Shown here: positions 46,519 through 56,005 of the stretch, piece after piece
Layout of the letters: every line of letters begins with the position of its first letter
Position numbering within the stretch: the stretch's first letter is position 1
Origin: Acidobacteriota bacterium
GTDB lineage: Bacteria; Acidobacteriota; Aminicenantia; Aminicenantales; Saccharicenantaceae
Assembly (NCBI GenBank): GCA_029569255.1
Contig: JAKQUO010000048.1
Location: forward strand, 1 to 64,000
Length of the DNA stretch: 64,000 nt
Direction: 5' to 3'
Position numbers and translations under genes: made by a program
Notes under the pieces: generated by a model
The model's database searches: none
The model's input: only the letters and a program-made list of their open reading frames with translations
Told to the model about the DNA's origin: nothing

Positions 46519-47483
46519 GATACCTCGGCGAGAGGCGCGTCGTCTCGCACATCCGCCGGGCTTTCGGGGATCGCCGCCGCGGCGTCCTCGTCGGCATCGG
46601 CGACGACGCCGCGCTCGTCCGGACGCCCGGCCGTCTGCTCCTCTCGACCGACCTCCTCGTCGAGGACGTCGATTTCCGGCGCGACGCGCACCCGCCGCGG
46701 CTCCTCGGCCGCAAGGCCCTCAACGTCAACCTCAGCGATATCGCCGCCATGGGCGGCCGGCCCCTCCACGCCGTCGCCGGCCTGGCCCTGCCCGCCGATA
46801 TCGAGGAGAGCTGGCTGAAGGCGTTCCTGGCCGGGTTCCGGGCCGCGGCCCGCGAGGCCGGCGTGGCCCTGGTCGGGGGCGACCTGTCCCAGGCGGAGAG
46901 GATCGTCGTCGCGGTCACGGTGACCGGCGAGGCGCGCTTCCCGGTCCTGCGGAGCGGGGCCCGGCCGGGCGACGCGGTCTTCGTCTCCGGGACGCTGGGG
47001 GACGCGGCCGGGGGGCTCCGGCTCGTCGAGGAGGGCGGTCACCGCGGCGTCGTCAAGGCGGTCCGGCCGCTCATCGAGGCCTTCCTCGACCCGGCCCCGC
47101 GCCTCGGGCTGGGGGCGCTCGTCGCCCGGAGGAAGCTGGCCTCGGCGATGATCGATCTCTCCGACGGCCTGTCGGTCGACCTGTCCCACATCTGCGAGGA
47201 GAGCGGGGTCGGCGCGGAGATCGAGGCCGAGCGCGTCCCCGTTTCCGCGGCCCTGGCCCACATGGCCCGGGACCCCCTGTCGATGGCCATCAACGGGGGC
47301 GAGGACTTCGAGCTCCTGTTCACGGTCCGGCCGCGGCACGTCGCCGCCGTCGAGAGATTGGCCGCGAGGCACCGCCTGAGCCGCATCGGGCGGATAACGG
47401 CCGGGCGCCGGCGCGTCCTGATCGGCCCGGGGAAGAGGAGAAGCGACCTTCGGGCCAAGGGCTTCGAGCATTTCACGGGCTGA
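46509..47483 (+). CDS. thiL: Thiamine-monophosphate kinase
   Basis: ThiL phosphorylates thiamine monophosphate to the active diphosphate cofactor. The 324-residue protein has the PurM/ThiL ATP-binding fold: 'GVLVGIGDDAALVRTPGRLL' (Mg-binding Asp pair), 'LLVEDVDFRRDAHPPRLLGR', 'ALNVNLSDIAAMGGRPLHAV', 'GVALVGGDLSQAERIVVAVT', and 'SAMIDLSDGLSVDLSHIC' with 'NGGEDFELLFTV'. All are family hallmarks. The ATG lies inside the end of lon (10-bp overlap), so it is translationally coupled. It converges with the HtrA gene. Confidence 0.93.
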
Positions 47484-47564
47484 GGGCCGCGGCCGGGCGG
47501 CCGGGACGCCGGCCGCGAAGGCCGCCCCGGCCGGACCGGGCCCCGCCGTCCCCGACGAAGCGCG

Positions 47565-49076
<1,512 letters not shown>

Positions 49077-49102
49077 GGATTTCCTCCGAAATCAGTCATT
49101 TG

Positions 49103-49131
49103 AGAATAGCACATTCGGGTCCGGATTTCAA
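49103..49131 (-). promoter_or_regulatory. Promoter of the HtrA gene
   Basis: On the minus strand: TTGAAA, 17-nt spacer, TATTCT, 26 nt before the ATG. Confidence 0.6.
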
Positions 49132-49264
49132 CGTCCTCAACCCCTTTTTAACGCGCGCCGGCCGGCCGGAGTTGCATCTTCAAGACGGGGTCAGATCTAC
49201 CTGGTTCTCTTCCATTTTCTGTGGGTGGCTATGGGATCGGTTGCCAGGTGCTCGAGGCGCGTGT

Positions 49265-49295
49265 CGGGACATGTACCGCCCCGGTACGTGTCCCG
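49265..49295. repeat. REP-like palindrome, copy 12
   Basis: Arms 'cgggacatgtacc' / 'ggtacgtgtcccg' with loop 'gcccc' and T-G polarity. It is the exact reverse complement of copy 10. Confidence 0.9.
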
Positions 49296-49314
49296 TAGGC
49301 CTGAATGCCTGAAT

Positions 49315-49343
49315 GGGGACACGTACTGGGAGTACATGTCCCC
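49315..49343. repeat. REP-like palindrome, copy 13
   Basis: Arms 'ggggacacgtact' / 'agtacatgtcccc' with C-A polarity, inverted relative to copy 12. Confidence 0.9.
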
Positions 49344-49448
49344 ATAAGCCGGCCCATCTGACCCACACAACGTGGAAGAGAACCAGGCAGGTTTGACCCT
49401 CTCTTCCGAAATGGCATCGGGCCGGCGATTTTGTTAAGATGGGGCCCG

Positions 49449-50099
49449 ATGCCGACCAAGCGCCGCGGGCTGTTCATCGTCCTCGAGGGGATCGACGGGT
49501 CGGGCAAGACCACCCAGGCCCGGAACCTCGTCCGGCGCCTCCGCCGCCGCGGCTTCGAGACGTCCTTCTTCCGCGAGCCGACCCGGGGCCGTTTCGGCCG
49601 GGAGATCAGGCGGCTGGCCGTCCGGGCCGGCTCGGCGACGCCGGCGCGGGAGCTGGCCCTCTTCGTCAGCGACCGGAAGGAGAACGTGGCCAGGAACATC
49701 GGCCCCGCCCTCGAGGCCGGCCGCGTCGTCGTCCTGGACCGCTACTACTTCTCGACCATGGCCTACCAGGGCGCCAAGGGCCTCGACGTCGGGCGCATCC
49801 GGCGGTTGAACGAGGCCTTCGCCATCGCCCCGGACCTGGTCATCGTCCTCGACGTCGACGCCCGGGCCGGCCTGGCCCGCATCGCCGGCCGGAAGCGGCG
49901 CGACGGGCTCTTCGAGCGCGAGGACTACCTCGTCCGCGTCCGCCGGATCTTCCGCGGCCTCCGCGGGCCCGGCGTCGTCCATCTCGACGGCCGCCGCGAC
50001 CGGCGCGCCGTCGGCCGGGCCATCTGGAGCTGCGTCGAGGCGCTCCTCCCGCCCCGACCGCGGATGAGCCTCGGGGGTCGTCTCCGTTCGCCGCGGTGA
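49449..50099 (+). CDS. tmk: Thymidylate kinase
   Basis: Tmk phosphorylates dTMP to dTDP. The P-loop 'FIVLEGIDGSGKTTQA' is at residues 9-24. The substrate-binding DR motif is 'VVLDRYYFSTMAYQGAKGLD', and the LID region 'IAGRKRRDGLFEREDYL' follows. The 216-residue length is standard with a slightly longer Arg-rich tail. The start at 49449 is chosen because 'MPTKRRGLFIVLEG' fits the family; a TTG at 49431 would add six residues. It begins 49 bp after the MITE-like element, which may have displaced its original promoter. A -10-like 'ttaagat' lies just upstream. Confidence 0.92.
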   Translation: MPTKRRGLFIVLEGIDGSGKTTQARNLVRRLRRRGFETSFFREPTRGRFGREIRRLAVRAGSATPARELALFVSDRKENVARNIGPALEAGRVVVLDRYYFSTMAYQGAKGLDVGRIRRLNEAFAIAPDLVIVLDVDARAGLARIAGRKRRDGLFEREDYLVRVRRIFRGLRGPGVVHLDGRRDRRAVGRAIWSCVEALLPPRPRMSLGGRLRSPR

Positions 50100-50136
50100 A
50101 ACTTCACGCCGTCCCGCGGCGGCGCATGTCCCGTTT

Positions 50137-50165
50137 TTGTCTTTTAAATGGCGGAATGCTATGAT
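50137..50165 (+). promoter_or_regulatory. Promoter of the class A PBP gene
   Basis: TTGTCT, 17-nt spacer, TATGAT, ending only 14 nt before the ATG at 50180. The leader would be about 8 nt and shows no Shine-Dalgarno. Confidence 0.55.
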
Positions 50166-50179
50166 GGCCTATCGATCCC

Positions 50180-52621
50180 ATGAAGCTCCCCGGACTCAAG
50201 TTCAAGATCAAGCGATTCAAGAAAGGCACGCTCCTTCGCGCCTTCCTCATCCTCGTCCTGGCCGGGCTGGCCGTGGGCCTGGGCGCGGTCTTCGGCGCCT
50301 ACCGCGCCATCAGGGACAACCTCCCCGACGTCGCCGACCTGGAGACCTTCCGGCCCAAGCTCATCACCACCGTCTACGCCGCCGACGGCGCGCCGGTCAA
50401 GGAGTTCGCCGAGGAGCGCCGCATCGAGGTGCCGTACAGCCGCCTGCCCAAGTCCCTCGTCGAGGCCATCGTGGCCACCGAGGACCCGAGCTTCTTCCGC
50501 CACGGGGGGGTCGACCTCCGCGGCATCCTGCGGGCCGTCTGGGCCGACGTGTTCAAGGTCATCGGCGGCCGGCGGCCCGAGGGCGGCAGCACCATCACCC
50601 AGCAGCTGGCCCGCTCCCTCTTCCTCCACCGCGAGGTCAGCCTGCGCCGCAAGCTCAAGGAGCTCTGGGTCGCCCGCGAGATCGAGAAGCTCTATCCCAA
50701 GGAGAAGATCCTCGAGCTCTACTGCAACCACTTCTTCCTGGGCCACGGCGCCTACGGCGTCCAGGCCGCGTCGAGCGTCTTCTTCGGCAAGGACGTCGCC
50801 GACCTCACGCTCGAGGAGTCGGCCATGATCGCCGGCATCTTCCGCGGCCCGGCCGTCTACTCGCCCTACAACAACCCGACCGGCACGCTCAACCGCCGCA
50901 ACCACGTCTTCAACCGGATGGTGGCCGAGGGCTACCTCAGCCGGACGGAAGGGGAGGCGGCCAAGCGCCGGCCGATGGACGTCCTGCCGGCGAGGAGCCT
51001 CAGGTCGGAGTTCGGCGCCTACTTCTTCGAGGAGGTCCGCCGCTACCTCGAGAAGAACTACGGCTACGACGGCCTCTACCGGGCCGGCCTCAAGGTCCAC
51101 ACGACCCTCGACCCGACCCTGCAGCGCTACGCCGAGCGGGCTCTCCGGTCGGGGCTGAGGAGCTCGGAGAAGGGCGTCGCCGGCTGGGTCGGGGGCAATC
51201 CGAACCTGCTCACGGCCGAGCCCGGCGACCTGAAGGCCCTGGCCGCCTCGGCCAAGGCCCCCCTCGAGGAGCAGTGGCTCCTCAGCTGGGAGAACCAGGC
51301 CCTCGAACCGGACGAGGTTTACGACGCCATCGTCCTCTCGGTCTCGCGCGCCGAGGCCGACGTCCGGCTCAAGAACGCCGTGGGCAGGATGACGGCCAAG
51401 GACATCGGCTGGACCAAGGCCAACCGCCTCGACGCCCTCGTCAAGCGGGGCGACGTCGTCCAGGTCCGGGTCGTCTCCTATGACGAAGCGGCCCGGACGG
51501 CCGCGGTCTCGCTCGACGAGAAGCCGCGGCGCAACGGCGCCTTCGTCGCCCTCGACCCCAAGACCGGGCAGATCAAGGCCCTGGTCGGCGGCTACTCCTT
51601 CGCCGAGAGCCAGTTCAACCGGGCCGTCCAGGCGCCGCGCCAGACCGGCTCGGCCATCAAGCCCTTCCTCTACACGGCCGCCCTGGAGCACGGCTTCACG
51701 CCGGCCAGCCTCATCGCCGACGAGCCCGTCACCTTCATCGACCGCTGGGACGGCGAGCCCTGGTCGCCCAAGAACTACGACCGCAAGTACAAGGGCGCCG
51801 TGACCGTCCGCGCCGGCCTGGAGCAGTCGCGCAACGTCGTCACGGCCAAGCTCCTCGACTACATCTCGCCCCAGGTCGGCGTCGACTACTGCCGGCGCTT
51901 CGGCATCACCTCGCCCCTCTACCCCTACCTGTCACTCAGCCTGGGGACGTTCGAGGTCACTCTCCTCGAGATGGTCTCCGGGTTCTCGGCCTACCCCAAC
52001 AAGGGCGTCCGGGTCCTGCCCCATTTCATCAGCCGGATCGAGGACAAGGACGGCAACGTCCTCGAGGAGGCCCGGGCCGAGTCGCAGGAGGTCGTCCCGC
52101 CCCAGACCGCCTACATGATGACCTACCTCATGCGCGGGGTCGTCGAGTCGGAGGGCGGGACGGCCGCGGCGGCCTCGGTCCTGGGTTGGCCGCTGGCAGG
52201 CAAGACCGGTACGACCGACGACTACTCGGACGCCTGGTTCATCGGCTTCTCGCCGGACCTCTGCGCCGGGGTCTGGGTCGGCTTCGACAGGCCCGTCCCT
52301 CTCGGCCCGAGACAGACCGGCGCGGCCGCGGCCCTGCCCATCTGGCAGTCCTTCTTCGCCCGGGTCATCGACGACGCCCGGAAGAAGGCCGCGGAGGAGG
52401 GGATCGCCGACTTCCAGCCTCCCGACTTCGAGGCGCCGGCGAACGTCGTCTTCGCCGAGATCGACCGGAAGACCGGCCTCCTGGCCACGCCGAGCTGCCT
52501 TTTCCCGTTCCGGGAGGTCTTCTTCCCCGGCACGGAACCGGGGCGCTACTGCACGCTGGCCGACCACCTGCGCGTCCTCGACTACTACGGCAGCGGCAAG
52601 GCCGCGGACGACGACCGCTGA
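50180..52621 (+). CDS. Class A penicillin-binding protein (PBP1A-like)
   Basis: Bifunctional peptidoglycan synthase of 813 residues. A cytoplasmic basic tail and one TM helix (residues 20-42) lead to a GT51 glycosyltransferase domain with catalytic Glu101 ('AIVATEDPSFFRHGGVD'), 'EGGSTITQQLARSLFL' and 'RKLKELWVAREIEKLYPKE'. A linker/OB-like region comes next, then the transpeptidase domain with nucleophile Ser491 (S-A-I-K), 'EQSRNVV' (SxN) and K675-T-G-T ('AGKTGTTDDYSDAWFIG'). It polymerises and cross-links lipid II outside the membrane. All motifs are intact. A hairpin following the gene faces the other strand and serves the FecR-like gene. Confidence 0.93.
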   Translation: MKLPGLKFKIKRFKKGTLLRAFLILVLAGLAVGLGAVFGAYRAIRDNLPDVADLETFRPKLITTVYAADGAPVKEFAEERRIEVPYSRLPKSLVEAIVATEDPSFFRHGGVDLRGILRAVWADVFKVIGGRRPEGGSTITQQLARSLFLHREVSLRRKLKELWVAREIEKLYPKEKILELYCNHFFLGHGAYGVQAASSVFFGKDVADLTLEESAMIAGIFRGPAVYSPYNNPTGTLNRRNHVFNRMVAEGYLSRTEGEAAKRRPMDVLPARSLRSEFGAYFFEEVRRYLEKNYGYDGLYRAGLKVHTTLDPTLQRYAERALRSGLRSSEKGVAGWVGGNPNLLTAEPGDLKALAASAKAPLEEQWLLSWENQALEPDEVYDAIVLSVSRAEADVRLKNAVGRMTAKDIGWTKANRLDALVKRGDVVQVRVVSYDEAARTAAVSLDEKPRRNGAFVALDPKTGQIKALVGGYSFAESQFNRAVQAPRQTGSAIKPFLYTAALEHGFTPASLIADEPVTFIDRWDGEPWSPKNYDRKYKGAVTVRAGLEQSRNVVTAKLLDYISPQVGVDYCRRFGITSPLYPYLSLSLGTFEVTLLEMVSGFSAYPNKGVRVLPHFISRIEDKDGNVLEEARAESQEVVPPQTAYMMTYLMRGVVESEGGTAAAASVLGWPLAGKTGTTDDYSDAWFIGFSPDLCAGVWVGFDRPVPLGPRQTGAAAALPIWQSFFARVIDDARKKAAEEGIADFQPPDFEAPANVVFAEIDRKTGLLATPSCLFPFREVFFPGTEPGRYCTLADHLRVLDYYGSGKAADDDR

Positions 52622-52634
52622 CCGGGCGCCGGGG

Positions 52635-52684
52635 AAAATAAAGGGGGGCGCCCCTCCGACCGGCCACGGAGGAGAGGCGCCCCC
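52635..52684 (-). terminator. Terminator of the FecR-like gene
   Basis: On the minus strand: GC-rich hairpin ('gggggcgcctctcc' / 'ggaggggcgcccc') followed by 'tttattttcc'. Confidence 0.8.
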
Positions 52685-52699
52685 GATGGAAAGGGGTGG

Positions 52700-54640
52700 C
52701 TACTTTCTGCGGATGCTGCCCCCGGAGGAGCCCCGCGACGAGCCCGAGGAGCCTCGAGAGCCGCTTGAAGAGCCGCGGGACACCGAGCCTCCGCCGCCGG
52801 AAGAGGGGCCGCGCGAGACGCTCCCCGATCTCCCCGCCGGCGAGGACCCCACCCTGGCCCCGCTCGAGCCGCTCGCCCGGCCCGACGAGGGCCTGGCGTA
52901 GGAGCCGGAGGACGGCCGGGAGGCCGGGCCCGTGAACGTCCGGGCCCTGGCCGCGCCGCTGTCGCCGTAGGACGGGGGCCGCGTGATGGCCGGGGACGAG
53001 GGGTAGCCGTTGACGTTGCGCGCGGCGCCGGGGCGGGAGGTCGTTCCGCCGACGACCGGGTCGCTGCGATAGCCGGAGACGGAGCTCGCGCCCGCCGCCG
53101 GGGCGCCGTCTTTCTTGCGGACGCTGCCGGAGGAGGAGCCCGAGGACTTCCCCGTGGAGCCGGATTTCTGGCCGCCCGAGGGGCCCTTGACGCTCTGCGG
53201 CTTGACCGCCCCGTCGGCGGCCTTGCCGGGGGCCTTGCCCGGGTCGTCGGGTTTGCGGATGGCCCGCGGCCCGGTCGCGGACGGCGAGCCGGCGGCCCCG
53301 GCCTCGCCGGTCCGGATGACGCGCCGGTCCTGGGTGAGGCCGGCGCCCTTGTCGGAGTTCCGGAGGAGGACCCGGCCGCCTTCGATCGGCTGGACCGAGA
53401 CCCTCGTCCCCGACGGCTTGAGGCTGAGGCTCCGGTTCGTCAGGCTCATCCGGTCCAGGCTCTTGAGGGCGTCGCCGCGCAGGGCCTTCCGGGCGATGTC
53501 GGGGTCGCGGAGCTGGTCGCGCCGGACGACCGTGAGCGCCCGCGACTGGTAAGGATAATAGGCGCCGTAGTAATGGCCGTAATACGCGCCGCCGAAAATG
53601 ACCCCGGGGTAGCCCCAATAGCTGAGCGGGGCCCAGCCGAAATAATAGTCGTCCCACCACCAGTTGACCCAGCCGGGGCCCCAGAGGCTCATCGGGATCC
53701 AGTACCAGCCGATGTCGAGGCCCCAGTGCCAGCGGCCGTAGTGGAAGGTCGACCAGCCCCAGGGATCGTAGGGCCACCAGGTCCAGCCGGAAAGCGGGAG
53801 CCAGGTCCAGCGGCCGTTGTAGTAGGGCCGCCAGTCGTCGTCGACCCCGTTCGGCACCCAGACGTTGCCGTAGGGCGGGAGGTAGACCCATTCGCCGTGC
53901 TCCTCGAGGTCGGCCTCGTAGTCGGACAGCTCCTCGGGCAGGCGGCGCCGGGCGATCTCGCGGCCGGTGGCCGCGGTCCGGGACTCGTTGAAGCGGTCGA
54001 AGCCGTCGTTGGCGACGGCGATGAAGGACGAGGGCTTGGAGGCGAAGCGGCCCTCGGAGATCTCCAGCCGCTGGGAGGCCTTGAGGAGGGTAGATCCCTC
54101 CTCGCCGGCGGCCTCGATGAGGCCCCGGTGGACCTGGATCTCCGTGTCCCGGTTCTCGCGGACGTCGACCCGGTAGACGCCGCGGTCGAGGACGTAGAAC
54201 GAGGAGTCGGCCGAGTGGAGCTCGATCGATTTCTCCTTTTTCAGCGTGCCGACGACCAGATAGACGCGGCCCGACCAGACCCGGATGCGGGCGCTCTCGT
54301 CGTCCTTCTTGGGCAGGTTCAGGATGTCGACCTTGGTGTCGTTGTCGAGGCGAAGATAGTTGGACCGGCCGAAATGGACCTCGACCCGGCCTTCCGAGGC
54401 GCTGATCCGGTCGCCTTCGCTGATGGGCATGTTCAGGGCCGCTTCCTCGTAGCCGAGGTCGGAGGCCCGCTGGACGAAGACCTTGCCGTCGACGAAGCTC
54501 AGCCGGGCGATGGAATCGTTGGTGTATTTCGCGTCCTTGGTCTCCTGGGGGTCCTGCGGGGCTGGCGCCTGCGCCTCCCGGGCGAAGACGCCGACGGCGA
54601 GAGCCAAGACCGCGGCCGCGACGAGGCATGTTCTCTTCAT
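52700..54640 (-). CDS. FecR-domain envelope protein with Trp/Tyr-rich region and Ser/Gly/Arg tail
   Basis: This 646-residue exported protein has a signal peptide (1-20). Residues about 40-190 form a FecR-like beta domain ('KVFVQRASDLGYEEAALNMP', 'VEVHFGRSNYLRLDNDTKVD', 'VYRVDVRENRDTEIQVHRGL'). Residues about 215-370 are very rich in Trp, Tyr, Gly and Pro ('WVYLPPYGNVWVPNGVDDDW', 'GRWTWLPLSGWTWWPYDPWG'), as in DUF6600 proteins. The last ~170 residues are Ser/Gly/Arg/Pro low complexity ending 'SSGGSIRRK'. There is no sigma factor beside it, so it is unlikely to be a classic FecR regulator; a surface or matrix role is inferred. It has TATAAT at 54665-54670 and a 'gaggagaagg' site. Confidence 0.8.
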   Translation of the reverse strand: MKRTCLVAAAVLALAVGVFAREAQAPAPQDPQETKDAKYTNDSIARLSFVDGKVFVQRASDLGYEEAALNMPISEGDRISASEGRVEVHFGRSNYLRLDNDTKVDILNLPKKDDESARIRVWSGRVYLVVGTLKKEKSIELHSADSSFYVLDRGVYRVDVRENRDTEIQVHRGLIEAAGEEGSTLLKASQRLEISEGRFASKPSSFIAVANDGFDRFNESRTAATGREIARRRLPEELSDYEADLEEHGEWVYLPPYGNVWVPNGVDDDWRPYYNGRWTWLPLSGWTWWPYDPWGWSTFHYGRWHWGLDIGWYWIPMSLWGPGWVNWWWDDYYFGWAPLSYWGYPGVIFGGAYYGHYYGAYYPYQSRALTVVRRDQLRDPDIARKALRGDALKSLDRMSLTNRSLSLKPSGTRVSVQPIEGGRVLLRNSDKGAGLTQDRRVIRTGEAGAAGSPSATGPRAIRKPDDPGKAPGKAADGAVKPQSVKGPSGGQKSGSTGKSSGSSSGSVRKKDGAPAAGASSVSGYRSDPVVGGTTSRPGAARNVNGYPSSPAITRPPSYGDSGAARARTFTGPASRPSSGSYARPSSGRASGSSGARVGSSPAGRSGSVSRGPSSGGGGSVSRGSSSGSRGSSGSSRGSSGGSIRRK

Positions 54641-54762
54641 GGTCCTTCTCCTCTTCCGCTTCTTATTATAGCAAGAACTATGCCAACGCTCTTCCCTGTC
54701 GATAGGGGGAAAAGGGGCCGGAACTGTCCTGTCCCGGTGACGCTTTCCAGGCTGGAGGACAG

Positions 54763-55815
54763 TCAGTCCCCGGGGAGGTCCCAGCGGCGCCGGAACGTCC
54801 GGAGAGGCTCTTCGAGCTCGGCCCGGAGCGACGGGGACAGGGCGCCGGGCGCGGGGCTGTCCCCGGAGGAGAGCGCCGCTCCCGGCCTCCCCGCCAAGGC
54901 CTTCAGGACCTCCCGGACCCCTTCCCGGAGGGCCTCGAGGTTGTAGCCGCCCTCGAGCACCAAGGCCAGGCGGCCCGAGGCCGTTTTGTCGGCCATGGCC
55001 ATGAGCGCGGCCGCGAGCCGCCCGAAGCCGGCCGGCGTCACCTCCATGCCGCCGAGGGGATCGCCCGCGGCGATGTCGAAGCCGGCGCTCGACAGGATGA
55101 CGTCGGGCCCGTACTGGGCCGCGACCGGGGCCACGACCTTCTCGAAGACGTGGAGGAAATCGGCGTCGCCCTTGCCGGCGAGCAGGGGAACGTTGAGGTT
55201 GTGGCCGTAGCCCTCGCCGCGGCCGAAGAAGCGCGCCGCGCCCGTGCCGGGGTAGAAGGGGGCCTGGTGGGTCGAGACATACATGACGTCGCGGCGCTCG
55301 TAGAAGGCGCGCTCCGTGCCGTTGCCGTGGTGGAGGTCCCAGTCGACGACGAGGACCCGTTCGGCGCCGCGGCGGCGGATGAGGTGCTCGGCGGCGACGG
55401 CGACGTTGTTGAAAATGCAGAAGCCCATGGCCCGCGAGGCCTCGGCGTGGTGCCCCGGGGGCCGGACGAGGGCCAGGGCGTTGCGGACCGAGCCGTCCAT
55501 GATCAGGTCGACGGCCTCGATGAGGCCGCCGGCCGCGAGCCGGGCCGTCTCCCACGTCTTCGGGCCGGCCGCGGTGTCCATGTCCAGCGGCACGGTCCTG
55601 CCGGCGGTGGAGCCGATGAGGTCGATGTAGCCGCGCTCGTGGACCCAGCCGAGCTCCTCGTCCGTGGCCGGGCGGGGCGCGACGGGCCGGTAGGGGACCG
55701 GCGGGTCCTCCTCGAGCATCCGGAGAAGGACCTCGATGCGGGCCGGGGACTCGATGTGCCCGGCGCCCATGTCGTGCGCCATGAAGCGCCGGTCGATGAC
55801 CACGCCCGTTTTCAT
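54763..55815 (-). CDS. Histone-deacetylase-fold amidohydrolase
   Basis: This 350-residue zinc hydrolase of the arginase/deacetylase fold is related to AcuC, acetylpolyamine amidohydrolases and HDACs. 'ALVRPPGHHAEASRAMGFCI' carries the catalytic His pair (H122/H123). 'VVDWDLHHGNGTE' supplies zinc ligands D160 and H162, and 'SSAGFDIAAGDPLGG' the third Asp. 'LEGGYNLEALREG' closes the site. Bacterial members deacetylate acetyl-CoA synthetase, polyamines or other small amides, and the substrate here is unknown. It lies alone between the FecR-like gene and the symporter gene on the same strand. Confidence 0.9.
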   Translation of the reverse strand: MKTGVVIDRRFMAHDMGAGHIESPARIEVLLRMLEEDPPVPYRPVAPRPATDEELGWVHERGYIDLIGSTAGRTVPLDMDTAAGPKTWETARLAAGGLIEAVDLIMDGSVRNALALVRPPGHHAEASRAMGFCIFNNVAVAAEHLIRRRGAERVLVVDWDLHHGNGTERAFYERRDVMYVSTHQAPFYPGTGAARFFGRGEGYGHNLNVPLLAGKGDADFLHVFEKVVAPVAAQYGPDVILSSAGFDIAAGDPLGGMEVTPAGFGRLAAALMAMADKTASGRLALVLEGGYNLEALREGVREVLKALAGRPGAALSSGDSPAPGALSPSLRAELEEPLRTFRRRWDLPGD

Positions 55816-55846
55816 TCTCTAGATCCGTCCGCTGCGCCGCCTAAGC

Positions 55847-55871
55847 GGGGACACGTACCGCTCGTGTCCCC
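55847..55871. repeat. REP-like palindrome, copy 14 (short)
   Basis: Perfect arms 'ggggacacg' / 'cgtgtcccc' around 'taccgct'. It lies between the symporter stop and the deacetylase-like start, minus-strand sense. Confidence 0.8.
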
Positions 55872-56005
55872 CTTCTTCAGGCGCCCGATGCCGGCTGAAC
55901 GACCGCTTTCCGCTCACTTCGCGATGCCCCTCGGTCCCTCTCCTGCGGCCTCCCGCAGATCCGTCCGATCACGCCTATCGACCATCCCCTTGATGGCCGA
56001 CGCGA

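Larger units (their letters stand above)
49188..49399. mobile_element. 212-bp MITE-like element with REP pair as cargo
   Basis: Terminal inverted repeats of 26 bp with 23 matches: the left begins 'gggtcagatctacctgg', the complement of the right end begins 'gggtcaaacctgcctgg', and both continue 'ttctcttcc'. Inside are two palindromes in inverse orientation and a segment shared with 33459-33607. No transposase is encoded, so it must be moved in trans. Confidence 0.75.
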
